DNA of 64,000 nucleotides. Origin: Glutamicibacter protophormiae (GTDB taxonomy: Bacteria; Actinomycetota; Actinomycetes; Actinomycetales; Micrococcaceae). The stretch spans positions 62,001 through 126,000 of the forward strand of contig NZ_BMPH01000010.1 in NCBI RefSeq assembly GCF_014647495.1. The letters are read 5' to 3'. The notes under the pieces were generated by a model. It was not told the DNA's origin, did no database searches, and was given only the letters and a program-made list of their open reading frames with translations. The translations under genes were made by a program, and so were the position numbers. Every line of letters begins with the position of its first letter. The stretch's first letter is position 1. Positions 1-7,909 of the stretch are shown in pieces.

Positions 1-439
1 CGGCGGCGGCCACGTGCGGGCCATCCGTCAAGGCTCCCTGGCGGTTGTACGTGGCCCAGTACACTTCCTTGCGGCGTGCGTCCGAAGCCACGATGAATTC
101 TTCCGGAATCTCGTCCAGCTCCAGCACCCGTTCGGCGAGCGCATGCAGCGACATCACGCCGTGCACCGGAACCTGCCAGACAAAGCCGAAGGTGCGTGCC
201 GCGACCAGTCCCACGCGCAGGCCGGTGAACGGGCCGGGGCCGACGCCCACGATGACGCCTGCCAGCTCCGGGCCCTGCTGGCCGTGGTCGGCCATGAGGT
301 CGCGGACGTAACCGGCCAGGGTTTCGGTCTGGTCATTGCCCTTGGGCGACGTATGGGCGGCGATGACCGCTCCGGTGTCCGCATCGATCAGCGCGACCGA
401 TGCGTGGGCGGAGGTGTCGATGGACAGGTAGTTAGGCAT
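1..439 (-). CDS. tsaB: TsaB, tRNA N6-threonylcarbamoyladenosine (t6A) protein, partial
   Basis: N-terminal 146 residues of TsaB; the gene continues past the left edge. TsaB is the inactive ASKHA-fold partner that, with TsaD and TsaE, transfers threonylcarbamoyl to A37 of ANN-decoding tRNAs. Visible features are the N-terminal YLSIDTS strand and the family motif GPGPFTGLRVGL near residues 67-78. The ATG at 437-439 overlaps the end of tsaE by 8 bases, which implies translational coupling in an alr-tsaE-tsaB operon. In related actinobacteria rimI and tsaD usually follow, outside this window. Identification is firm; length and C-terminus cannot be judged. Confidence 0.93.
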   Translation of the reverse strand, partial: MPNYLSIDTSAHASVALIDADTGAVIAAHTSPKGNDQTETLAGYVRDLMADHGQQGPELAGVIVGVGPGPFTGLRVGLVAARTFGFVWQVPVHGVMSLHALAERVLELDEIPEEFIVASDARRKEVYWATYNRQGALTDGPHVAAA

Positions 440-1010
440 GTAGCTCTCCGGTGTGCACGGCATCAAGCAACGTGCTCTTCAGATGTTCAAAGGCTGGTTC
501 GTCCCAGCGCGGGCCGATGGCCTTGAGGGTGAACAGGCGTGGTTCGTCCAGGTCCGCTTCTTCTTCCCAGGGGTTAACGGCCGGCTTCTCCGCGGCGGCG
601 GTGAGCGCTTCGCGGTCCAGTTGCAGTTCCAGGCGGGAGTCGGTCAGGTGCTCGACCTTGCCCAGTCCCCACTCGACCACGGTGACCGATTCGGCCAGCG
701 TGGATTCCAGGTCCAGGGTGTCCACGTCGTTCTGGTCCTTGAGCCGGTAGGCGTCCACGTGGATCAGCCCGGGGCCCTCGACCAGCGAGGGATGCTGGCG
801 GGCGAGCACGAAGGTCGGGGAAATGATTCCCTCGCGGACCTTCAGTCCCACACCCAGCGACTGGGTCAGGGTGGTCTTCCCCGCACCCAGGGCGCCGGTG
901 AGGATCAGCAGGTCCCCGGCCCGCAGCTGGGTACCCAGTGCGGTGCCCAGCGCTTCGGTGGCGGCGAGATCGGTCAGTTGTACGGTGAATTCCTTGGCGG
1001 TCTCACTCAC
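432..1010 (-). CDS. tsaE: TsaE, t6A-synthesis ATPase
   Basis: P-loop ATPase that drives the TsaB-TsaD step of t6A37 formation. About 192 residues. The Walker A stretch GALGAGKTTLTQ lies near residues 33-44, followed by SPTFVLARQH and the HVDAYRL motif, typical of the family. The GTG start at 1008-1010 is chosen because GGAGAA sits just upstream and because it overlaps the alr stop by 8 bases. An in-frame ATG much further upstream lies inside alr and would add an unrelated arginine-rich tail. The C-terminus is somewhat longer than in short TsaE proteins, with an acidic EEEADLDEPR segment. Cytoplasmic. Confidence 0.93.
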   Translation of the reverse strand: MSETAKEFTVQLTDLAATEALGTALGTQLRAGDLLILTGALGAGKTTLTQSLGVGLKVREGIISPTFVLARQHPSLVEGPGLIHVDAYRLKDQNDVDTLDLESTLAESVTVVEWGLGKVEHLTDSRLELQLDREALTAAAEKPAVNPWEEEADLDEPRLFTLKAIGPRWDEPAFEHLKSTLLDAVHTGELHA

Positions 1011-2202
1011 CGGCTTCTCCCCAGCTGCCCTGGACGTAGTAGCGCGGCACGCGCGGGGAGATGCGGGTGACGACCTCGTAGTTGATGGTGTTCGCGGCGT
1101 AGGCCCAGGTGTTGACGCTCTGGCCGCCCTCGCCGAAAATGATGGCCTCGGCACCCAGGAAGTCCGCCGGGTCAACGTCCGGGCCCAGGTCGATGACGCA
1201 CTGGTCCATGGCGATGCGGCCGCGCACCGGGTAGGTCTTGCCGTTGATGGTCACCGGGGCTCCGGTGGCGATGCGCGGCAGGCCGTCGGCGTAGCCCAGC
1301 GGGATCAGGCCCAGGTAGGTCTCCGCAGCGGTGTGGTAGCTCAACCCGTAGGAGACACCCTGGTTCAGCGGGACCTTCTTGACGTTGGCCACACGGGTCA
1401 CCAGTTTCATGGCCGGGCGCAGGCCGAAGGAGTCCGGGGATTCGTTCTCGAAGGGGCTCAGGCCGTAGAGGCCCAGGCCCAGGCGTACCAGTTCGTGGTG
1501 AGAGTCCGGGCGGGAGAGGATGCCCGGGGTGTTGGCGATGTGGCGCACTTCCAGGTCGAAGCCCGCGGCTTCCACCAGGGCGATGGCTTCGTCGAAGACG
1601 GCCAGCTGCATGTCGGTTTCCGGGCGCTCGGGCTCATCGGCCACGGCCAGGTGGGAGAAGACCCCGACCACGCGCAGCAGTCCGGCTTCCTGGTACTCGC
1701 TGGCACGCTGCAACAGGCTTGGCAGGTCTGCCATGGTGGAGCCGTTGCGGCCCAGTCCGGTGTCCACCTTCAGGTGGATGCGGGCGGGGGCCTGCAGCCG
1801 CCGGGCGGCCGCCGCGATGGCGTCAAGGTCCCAGCCGGAGACACCGAGGTCTATACCGGCTTCGATGGCGTCGTCAAACGGGGTGTCCTGGGTGTGCAGC
1901 CAGGCGAGCATCGGGGCATCGAGCCCGGCTTCGCGCAGTGCGAGTGCTTCGGTGACGTGAGCGCAGCCAACCCAGCCGGCGCCGGCTTCCAGCGCCGCGG
2001 TGGCGACCTGCAGGGCGCCGTGCCCGTACCCGTCCGCCTTGACGACGGCCATGACCGCGGCCGGGGCGACAAGGTCGACTACCTGCTTGACGTTGTTGCG
2101 GATCGCTGAGAGATCGATGACTGCTCGGCGTTCCCACGGGGCGGAGGTCGAGGGCATTATCGCGGCAGTGTCATTGCTTTGCTCAAGTGCTTCAGAGTTC
2201 AC
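1003..2202 (-). CDS. alr: Alanine racemase
   Basis: PLP enzyme that interconverts L- and D-alanine for peptidoglycan stem peptides. About 399 residues with the usual two-domain layout. The PLP lysine is in VVKADGYGHGA near residue 55. The second catalytic base, Tyr, is in GVSYGLSYHT near residues 283-292. RGRIAMDQCVIDL near the C-terminal domain is also typical. The start taken is GTG at 2200-2202. The first 15 residues are not conserved in the family and an internal ATG (residue 16, position 2157) is a possible alternative. First gene of the alr-tsaE-tsaB operon; the 156 bases up to mscL hold no gene. Confidence 0.95.
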   Translation of the reverse strand: MNSEALEQSNDTAAIMPSTSAPWERRAVIDLSAIRNNVKQVVDLVAPAAVMAVVKADGYGHGALQVATAALEAGAGWVGCAHVTEALALREAGLDAPMLAWLHTQDTPFDDAIEAGIDLGVSGWDLDAIAAAARRLQAPARIHLKVDTGLGRNGSTMADLPSLLQRASEYQEAGLLRVVGVFSHLAVADEPERPETDMQLAVFDEAIALVEAAGFDLEVRHIANTPGILSRPDSHHELVRLGLGLYGLSPFENESPDSFGLRPAMKLVTRVANVKKVPLNQGVSYGLSYHTAAETYLGLIPLGYADGLPRIATGAPVTINGKTYPVRGRIAMDQCVIDLGPDVDPADFLGAEAIIFGEGGQSVNTWAYAANTINYEVVTRISPRVPRYYVQGSWGEAGE

Positions 2203-2358
2203 CGTTCCATCTTCCCACTTTTCGTCTTTTCATGCCGTCATCTCCCCCGTGCCCCGAGGTGCATCACCCTGTGGTGTTAAATTCGTGGGGCGGGCTGCCC
2301 GGCCCCGAAGGTCTGGCGGCCCGCCCCTGAAAGCGAGTGATGATGACGCTGAAGGTTG

Positions 2359-2751
2359 CTAACGCAGAGACTTGATCTCGTCGCGGATCTGTTCCAGCAG
2401 AGCCAGCTGCGGATCCGGTTCCGGCTCTTCTTCCTCGATGCCTCGGTGGCGCTTCAAGGCCTCAGTTGCCTTGTTCATTGGCATGACCAGCACGAAGTAC
2501 ACGGCGGCGGCGATGAGCAGGAAGTTGACCAGAGCGGTAATGAATACGCCAACCTTGATGTCCACCCCGTCAATGGTGAAGAGCAGGAAGCCATCAAAGT
2601 TCGGGGACCCGACCAGCGCTGCAATCAACGGCATCAGCACGTTGTCCACCAGCGCGGTCACTACGGCGCCGAAAGCTGCACCGATCACCACGGCAACGGC
2701 CAGATCGACGACGTTGCCCTTCATAATAAAATCGCGGAAACCCTTAAGCAT
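2359..2751 (-). CDS. mscL: Large-conductance mechanosensitive channel MscL
   Basis: Pentameric inner-membrane channel that opens under membrane tension and relieves hypo-osmotic shock. 130 residues from the ATG at 2749-2751. The N-terminal amphipathic helix MLKGFRDFIMKGN is followed by TM1 (VVDLAVAVVIGAAFGAVVTAL), a loop, TM2 (FITALVNFLLIAAAVYFVLV) and a charged acidic C-terminal helix. Length and order match the family. An in-frame ATG seven codons upstream exists, but a TATGAT -10 box ends 6 bases before the start chosen here, so the transcript probably begins on this ATG without a leader. Confidence 0.95.
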   Translation of the reverse strand: MLKGFRDFIMKGNVVDLAVAVVIGAAFGAVVTALVDNVLMPLIAALVGSPNFDGFLLFTIDGVDIKVGVFITALVNFLLIAAAVYFVLVMPMNKATEALKRHRGIEEEEPEPDPQLALLEQIRDEIKSLR

Positions 2752-2757
2752 GGGTCG

Positions 2758-2763
2758 ATCATA
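2758..2763 (-). promoter_or_regulatory. -10 box of mscL, leaderless type
   Basis: TATGAT on the minus strand, 6 bases before the mscL ATG. No good Shine-Dalgarno is present. This geometry puts the transcription start on or next to the A of ATG. No convincing -35 is seen 17-18 bases upstream. Confidence 0.5.
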
Positions 2764-2846
2764 CACAGGCATTTCTCAGTTCGACAGGATATCGGCTACC
2801 CGAATTCGACTTGTTCGATAAAATCACACGTACTGTTAACGGCGGG

Positions 2847-3827
2847 TTAGATCTTGCGCAACAGCATCCGGCGCACCGAATGATCGGCCGCCTTGCGCAG
2901 TACCAGCTGGGCGCGTCCACGGGTAGGCAGCACGTTTTCCTTGAGATTCGGGGCGTTGATGCGCGACCAGATGTCATGGGCGGTAGTGCGCGCTTCCTCG
3001 TCGGTGAGCTTCGCATAGCGATGGAAATAGGAAGCTGGATCCGAGAAGGCACCGGAGCGCAGGTTCATGAAGCGGCGGATGTACCACTCCTCGATGTACT
3101 GGGTCTTGGCATCCACGTAGACACTGAAATCGAAGAAGTCGCTCAGCGCCAGACCCACGGTTCCGTCCGAGCGGGTACGTGCCGGCTGGAGTACGTTCAG
3201 GCCTTCGACAATCAGCACCTGCGGCGAGCGCACGTACTGCCGCTGGCCGGGAATGATGTCATAGGTCAGGTGCGAGTACACCGGGGCGCTGACTTCCGGC
3301 ACGCCCGACTTCACTGCGGAGACGAAACGCAGCAGCGCACGGCGGTCATAGGATTCCGGGAAGCCCTTGCGCTGCATGATGCCGCGGCGCTCCAGTTCGG
3401 CATTGGAATACAAGAAGCCGTCGGTGGTGATCAGCTGGACGTCAGGGGTTTCGGGCCAGCGGCGCAGCATTTCCCGCAGCACACGTGCGGTGGTGGACTT
3501 GCCCACTGCCACCGAACCGGCCACGCCGATCACGAACGGGGTCCGCCGGGTCTGCTCCCCCAGGAAGGTCGTGGTCGCCCGATGGGTCGCTCCCGCCCCC
3601 TCGACATACAGGGACAGCAGGCGGCTGAGTGGAAGGTACACGTCACGCACTTCCTGCAGGTCCAGGGAGTCGCCCAAGCCGCGAAGGCGCTCGATATCGT
3701 CCTGATTCAGCGGCTGTTCCATCTGGTTGGAAAGCCGTGCCCAGGTTTCGCGTTCGAGGTCTACGAAAGGCGTAACTGTTGATTCGAGTGTGTCGTGTGG
3801 TTCCACGAGGACAAATTCTGCCAACAA
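2847..3827 (-). CDS. coaA: Pantothenate kinase, type I
   Basis: Catalyses the first and controlling step of CoA synthesis, ATP-dependent phosphorylation of pantothenate. 326 residues, close to the usual type I length. The N-terminal half has the LRGLGD / [13 protein letters not shown] pattern; Walker A is [12 protein letters not shown] near residues 100-111; [19 protein letters not shown] and the YSHLTYDI substrate region follow in order. The start taken is TTG at 3825-3827, but no clear ribosome site precedes it, so the first few residues are uncertain. It is divergent from glmS, with a 148-base shared upstream region. Confidence 0.94.
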   Translation of the reverse strand: MLAEFVLVEPHDTLESTVTPFVDLERETWARLSNQMEQPLNQDDIERLRGLGDSLDLQEVRDVYLPLSRLLSLYVEGAGATHRATTTFLGEQTRRTPFVIGVAGSVAVGKSTTARVLREMLRRWPETPDVQLITTDGFLYSNAELERRGIMQRKGFPESYDRRALLRFVSAVKSGVPEVSAPVYSHLTYDIIPGQRQYVRSPQVLIVEGLNVLQPARTRSDGTVGLALSDFFDFSVYVDAKTQYIEEWYIRRFMNLRSGAFSDPASYFHRYAKLTDEEARTTAHDIWSRINAPNLKENVLPTRGRAQLVLRKAADHSVRRMLLRKI

Positions 3828-3938
3828 CTAGTGCCACAACCCAAATAACTCTGATTTAACACTCGGGCGGTCGTCGCCGCTGCCGCGCGCCAAGGTGACC
3901 TATCGCACAGCTTTTTTTGAGTGCTCTGCCACGATTAG

Positions 3939-3968
3939 TTCCATCGTTTGACCATGAGCCGGTAGTCT
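3939..3968 (+). promoter_or_regulatory. glmS promoter, leaderless type
   Basis: TAGTCT at 3963-3968 is followed by exactly 7 bases (CT-free T tract ending in C) and the glmS ATG at 3976. No Shine-Dalgarno is visible. TTCCAT at 3939-3944 lies 18 bases upstream and is a possible -35; the same TTCCAT-18-TAGNCT arrangement precedes tuf. Confidence 0.5.
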
Positions 3969-3975
3969 TTTTTTC

Positions 3976-5847
3976 ATGTGCGGAATTGTAGGATATGCAG
4001 GAACCTCAAGCGCGAACGCCGACCACGGCGCCCTTGACGTTCTGATTGAAGGCTTGCGCCGATTGGAATACCGAGGCTACGACTCTGCCGGTGTAGCAGT
4101 CGTCGCTGACGGTGCTATTCATTCCAGGAAAAAGGCCGGCAAGCTGGTCAACCTGGAGAACGAGATTGCCGAGGATCCACTGCCGGCATCCATGACCGGT
4201 ATCGGCCATACCCGCTGGGCAACCCACGGCGGTCCGAGCGACGGAAACGCCCACCCACACCTGGCCGACGGCGGCAAGCTGGCCATGATCCACAACGGCA
4301 TCATCGAGAACTTCGCCAGCATCAAGGCCGAGCTGTTGGCCGACGGCGTCCAGTTCCTTTCCGAGACCGACACCGAAGTTGCTGCCGCCTTGCTGGGCAA
4401 GGTGTACGCCAACGGTGCCGAGGGCGATTTGACCCGTGCCATGCAGCTGGCTGTACAGCGCCTCGAAGGCGCTTTCACCCTGCTGGCAGTCCACCAGGAC
4501 CACCCGGGCGTGGTCGTGGCAGCACGCCGTAACTCGCCGCTGGTGCTCGGCTTGGGCGACGGCGAGAACTTCCTGGGTTCGGACGTTTCCGGCTTCATCG
4601 ACTTCACCCGTCGTGCCGTGGAACTGGGCCAGGACCAGATCGTGACCATTACCCCGGATGCCCATTCCATCACCGACTTCGACGGCAACCCTGCCGAAGG
4701 CAAGGAATTCACCGTCGACTGGGACGCAGCCAGCGCCGAGAAGGGCGGCTTCCCGTCCTTCATGGAGAAGGAAATCTTCGACCAGCCAGCCGCCGTGGCC
4801 GACACCCTGCTGGGCCGCTCGGACGCCGAGGGCCGCCTGACCCTGGATGAGCTGCGCATCGATGCCGACGACCTGACCAAGATCAACAAGATCGTTGTGC
4901 TTGCCTGCGGTACCAGCGCCTATGCCGGCCAGGTCGCCAAGTACGCCATCGAATCCTGGTGCCGCATCCCCGTGGAGGTGGAGCTTTCCCACGAGTTCCG
5001 CTACCGCGAACCGATCGTGGACAAGAAGACCCTGATCGTGTCGATTTCCCAGTCGGGCGAAACCATGGACACCCTGATGGCGGTGCGCTATGCCAAGGAG
5101 CAGGGCGCCAAGACCATGTCCATCTGCAACACCAACGGGTCCACCATCCCGCGTGAATCCGATGCCGTGCTGTACACCCATGCAGGTCCGGAGATCGCGG
5201 TGGCTTCCACCAAGGCGTTCCTGGCGCAGATCACCGCCACCTACCTGCTCGGCCTGTACCTGGCACAGCTGCGCGGCAACCTGTTCTCCGGCCAGATCAA
5301 GGACATTCTGGCAGACCTGGGCAAGATCCCGGCCAAGATCCAGGACATTCTGGACCGCAGCGGGGAGATCAAGGAACTTGCCCGTTCCATGGCCGATGCT
5401 TCCTCCGTGCTCTTCCTGGGCCGCCACGTCGGCTACCCGGTCGCCATGGAAGGCGCGCTGAAGCTCAAGGAGATCGCTTACATCCACGCCGAGGGCTTCG
5501 CCGCCGGCGAGTTGAAGCACGGCCCGATCGCCCTGATCGACGACGGCCAGCCGGTCTTCGTGGTGGTTCCATCCCCGCGCGGCCGCGACTCGCTGCATGC
5601 CAAGGTCGTTTCCAACATCCAGGAAGTCCGCGCCCGCGGCGCCAAGACCCTGGTCATCGCGGAAGACGGCGACGACGCAGTGAAGGACTTCTCCGAGTTC
5701 GTGTTCTACGTGCCGGAGACCCCGACCCTGCTGATGCCGCTGCTGGCCACCGTGCCGCTGCAGATCTTCGCCTGCGAGCTGGCAACTGCCAAGGGCTTCG
5801 ACGTCGATCAGCCACGCAACCTGGCCAAGTCGGTGACCGTGGAGTAA
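3976..5847 (+). CDS. glmS: Glutamine-fructose-6-phosphate aminotransferase (isomerizing)
   Basis: Makes glucosamine-6-phosphate from fructose-6-phosphate and glutamine, the entry step to UDP-GlcNAc. 623 residues. The class II glutaminase domain begins MCGIVGYAG, with Cys2 as nucleophile after Met removal; it includes the GHTRWATHG and SETDTEVAA motifs. Two SIS sugar-isomerase domains follow, with VLACGTSAYAG near residue 311, SISQSGET near 357 and EGALKLKEIAY near 491. The C-terminus DQPRNLAKSVTVE is the conserved tail. A strong terminator follows. No glmS ribozyme-like leader is possible because the -10 box lies directly before the ATG. It works with GlmM encoded near 14-15.5 kb. Confidence 0.97.
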   Translation: MCGIVGYAGTSSANADHGALDVLIEGLRRLEYRGYDSAGVAVVADGAIHSRKKAGKLVNLENEIAEDPLPASMTGIGHTRWATHGGPSDGNAHPHLADGGKLAMIHNGIIENFASIKAELLADGVQFLSETDTEVAAALLGKVYANGAEGDLTRAMQLAVQRLEGAFTLLAVHQDHPGVVVAARRNSPLVLGLGDGENFLGSDVSGFIDFTRRAVELGQDQIVTITPDAHSITDFDGNPAEGKEFTVDWDAASAEKGGFPSFMEKEIFDQPAAVADTLLGRSDAEGRLTLDELRIDADDLTKINKIVVLACGTSAYAGQVAKYAIESWCRIPVEVELSHEFRYREPIVDKKTLIVSISQSGETMDTLMAVRYAKEQGAKTMSICNTNGSTIPRESDAVLYTHAGPEIAVASTKAFLAQITATYLLGLYLAQLRGNLFSGQIKDILADLGKIPAKIQDILDRSGEIKELARSMADASSVLFLGRHVGYPVAMEGALKLKEIAYIHAEGFAAGELKHGPIALIDDGQPVFVVVPSPRGRDSLHAKVVSNIQEVRARGAKTLVIAEDGDDAVKDFSEFVFYVPETPTLLMPLLATVPLQIFACELATAKGFDVDQPRNLAKSVTVE

Positions 5848-5870
5848 TCCACCGGTTTCCTAGCCACGAG

Positions 5871-5912
5871 CTGCGGGTGTCCTCATGATGGGAGGGCACC
5901 CGCAGTTTTTTT
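5871..5912 (+). terminator. Rho-independent terminator of glmS
   Basis: Inverted repeat CTGCGGGTG...CACCCGCAG, extended inward by CCTC/GAGG, small loop around ATGATGG, followed by seven T. It begins 24 bases after the glmS stop. The acpS promoter starts immediately downstream. Confidence 0.9.
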
Positions 5913-5934
5913 ATTGCCCCGCGGCGGCTCTGGA

Positions 5935-5940
5935 TAAACT
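5935..5940 (+). promoter_or_regulatory. -10 box of acpS, leaderless type
   Basis: TAAACT followed by 7 bases (GGGAGGC) and ATG. The purine run is too close to the ATG to act as a normal ribosome site, so transcription probably starts on the ATG. Confidence 0.45.
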
Positions 5941-5947
5941 GGGAGGC

Positions 5948-6301
5948 ATGATTGCAGGAATTGGTGTAGACATTGTCGACGTGCCGCGCTTCGGGCGGCA
6001 ATTGGAAAAGACACCGCGACTGCACGAACGGCTGTTCACCGTGGATGAGCGCGGGCTCCCCCTCCGTTCGCTGGCGGCACGCTTCGCGGCCAAGGAAGCC
6101 ATCGCCAAGGCCCTCGGTGCGCCGGCGGGAATGAACTGGCAGGACTGCAGCATCATCAAGAACCAAGCCGGGGATCCCCAGATCCATGTCGTCGGGACGG
6201 TCGCGGAGGCGAGTGCCCAGCGGGGCATCACCTCCTGGCATCTGAGCCTGTCCCATGACGGCGACATGGCCATTGCGATGGTTGTCGCCGAACGCTCATA
6301 A
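5948..6301 (+). CDS. acpS: Holo-[acyl-carrier-protein] synthase
   Basis: Transfers 4'-phosphopantetheine from CoA to acyl carrier protein, activating it for fatty acid synthesis. 117 residues, typical for trimeric AcpS. The Mg-binding motif [11 protein letters not shown] is at residues 5-15 and the second motif [13 protein letters not shown] is near residues 45-57; [14 protein letters not shown] is the conserved end. The ATG at 5948 is chosen because the family starts right before GIGVDIV; an upstream in-frame ATG overlaps the glmS terminator. It is followed, in the same direction, by nnr with its own -10 box. Confidence 0.93.
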   Translation: MIAGIGVDIVDVPRFGRQLEKTPRLHERLFTVDERGLPLRSLAARFAAKEAIAKALGAPAGMNWQDCSIIKNQAGDPQIHVVGTVAEASAQRGITSWHLSLSHDGDMAIAMVVAERS

Positions 6302-6354
6302 CCATCTTTGCGACACGAACTCGAATAAAACCAGCGTTGCAGGTAAAGGATGAG

Positions 6355-6360
6355 TATTGT
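6355..6360 (+). promoter_or_regulatory. -10 box of nnr, leaderless type
   Basis: TATTGT followed by 7 bases (TTGATTT) and the nnr ATG at 6368. No Shine-Dalgarno is present. Confidence 0.45.
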
Positions 6361-6367
6361 TTGATTT

Positions 6368-7894
6368 ATGATCCCCGTCTACAGTCTTGCCCAGGTTCGT
6401 GCGGTAGAAGCCCAGGAGATTTCACGGCGCTCTGACGCTGCCCTGATGAAACAGGCAGCCAGCGCATTGGCGGCGGAAGCCGTAGACATGCTCGGCGAAC
6501 AACCAGTCGCTCCCGGAACTCTGGTAGTAGGCCTGATCGGTCCGGGCAACAACGGCGGGGACGGGCTCTATGCCCTGGCCCAGCTGGAAGACCAAGGCTA
6601 CGCAACTGCCGCGCTGCAGTGCGGTCCCTCGGTCCACTCCGATGCACTGTCAGTCTACGAATCGGCTGGCGGACGGATTGCGCCATATTCACAGGACAAT
6701 CAGCCTCTCGCCAATGCAACGCTGATCATCGACGCCCTGTACGGTCTCGGTTACCGCTCCGGAGCAGAATTGCCCCGGATCCCCCGGGGTTCCCGGGTGC
6801 TGGCCTGCGACCTGCCATCCGGCCTGAACCCTGAAACCGGCGTCGCCGATGACAAGGTGCTGCTGGCAGAACGGACCGTCACTTTCGGCGCGATGAAGTC
6901 CGGCCTGCTGACCGGCGACGGACCGTTGGTCACCGGGGACATTACAGTGGTTCCGCTGGATTTCGATTTCACCGGCCAAGCACCCCGGACGAACCTCATC
7001 GACAAGCAGGCGGCCCTGCAGCTGCTTGACGCCCACCGCTCTTGGCGTGATGCCGGGCGCCACAAGTACCAGCGGGGCGTGCTCGGTCTCATCGCAGGCT
7101 CGTCACTGTATCCGGGAGCCGCGCAGCTGACCGCCCGGGCAGCGGTGAATTGCGGCGTCGGTCTGCTGCGTACCCATGTGCCGGAGGACATTGCCCCGCT
7201 GCTGGCCGTGGCCGTTCCTGAAACCGTTCCGCTGGACGATGACCAGATCCGGGAAGCACTCTCCTCGGCCCGCCGGTACGTGCACGGGCGCGGCGCCAAG
7301 ATCTCGTCCTGGGCCATCGGGCCCGGCCTGGACAGCCGCACTCCCCCGACCGGCGCGATCGCCGAGGTCTTCGCCAGCCGCCAGCCAGCCGTCATCGACG
7401 CGTCGGGGCTGGAGCTCGTGCCCGCTGGCCCCAGCGAGCAGCCACGCGTGCTGACTCCCCACGCCAAGGAATTGCGGATGCTGCTGCGGCGTGCCGGCGT
7501 GACCGTCACCATCGAAGAGATCACGGCGGATCCGATCCGCTGGACTCGCTGGGCCGCGCTGTCGTACAACGCAGTTGTCTTGCTCAAGGGGCCGACCAAC
7601 TACATCGTGGCTCCGGACGGCAGCAGCCTGGTGGTTAGCCATACCGCACCGCAGCTCGCCACGGCTGGCAGCGGCGACGTGCTGACCGGAATCCTGGGCT
7701 ACTTGCTCTCGGACAGCTCGCTGACCGGCGTGAATGGGGTGCAGACTGTCTCCAACCGCCGCATGATGGAACTGGCCGCGTGCGCCGCGGTCATCCACGG
7801 AGAGGCCGGCCGGGCCGCGGCCGCCTGTGGAACCGTCAACGCGTCGCGCCTCATCGAGCTGCTGCCCGGAATCATGAAGCGTTTCGGGTTCTAG
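6368..7894 (+). CDS. nnr: Bifunctional NAD(P)H-hydrate epimerase / ADP-dependent dehydratase
   Basis: Repairs NAD(P)H damaged by hydration. The N-terminal YjeF epimerase domain (about residues 1-215) carries the GPGNNGGDGLYALAQL motif near residue 58 and a LPSGLNPETG segment. The C-terminal ribokinase-like dehydratase (about residues 225-500) has YQRGVLGLIAGS, a GPGLDSR turn, TPHAKELRML and the nucleotide-binding ATAGSGDVLTGILGY motif. 508 residues, normal for the fused form. The ATG at 6368 directly follows a TATTGT box. It ends 15 bases from the convergent glycosyltransferase gene. Cytoplasmic. Confidence 0.94.
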   Translation: MIPVYSLAQVRAVEAQEISRRSDAALMKQAASALAAEAVDMLGEQPVAPGTLVVGLIGPGNNGGDGLYALAQLEDQGYATAALQCGPSVHSDALSVYESAGGRIAPYSQDNQPLANATLIIDALYGLGYRSGAELPRIPRGSRVLACDLPSGLNPETGVADDKVLLAERTVTFGAMKSGLLTGDGPLVTGDITVVPLDFDFTGQAPRTNLIDKQAALQLLDAHRSWRDAGRHKYQRGVLGLIAGSSLYPGAAQLTARAAVNCGVGLLRTHVPEDIAPLLAVAVPETVPLDDDQIREALSSARRYVHGRGAKISSWAIGPGLDSRTPPTGAIAEVFASRQPAVIDASGLELVPAGPSEQPRVLTPHAKELRMLLRRAGVTVTIEEITADPIRWTRWAALSYNAVVLLKGPTNYIVAPDGSSLVVSHTAPQLATAGSGDVLTGILGYLLSDSSLTGVNGVQTVSNRRMMELAACAAVIHGEAGRAAAACGTVNASRLIELLPGIMKRFGF

Positions 7895-7909
7895 CATCCC
7901 GATGACCTG

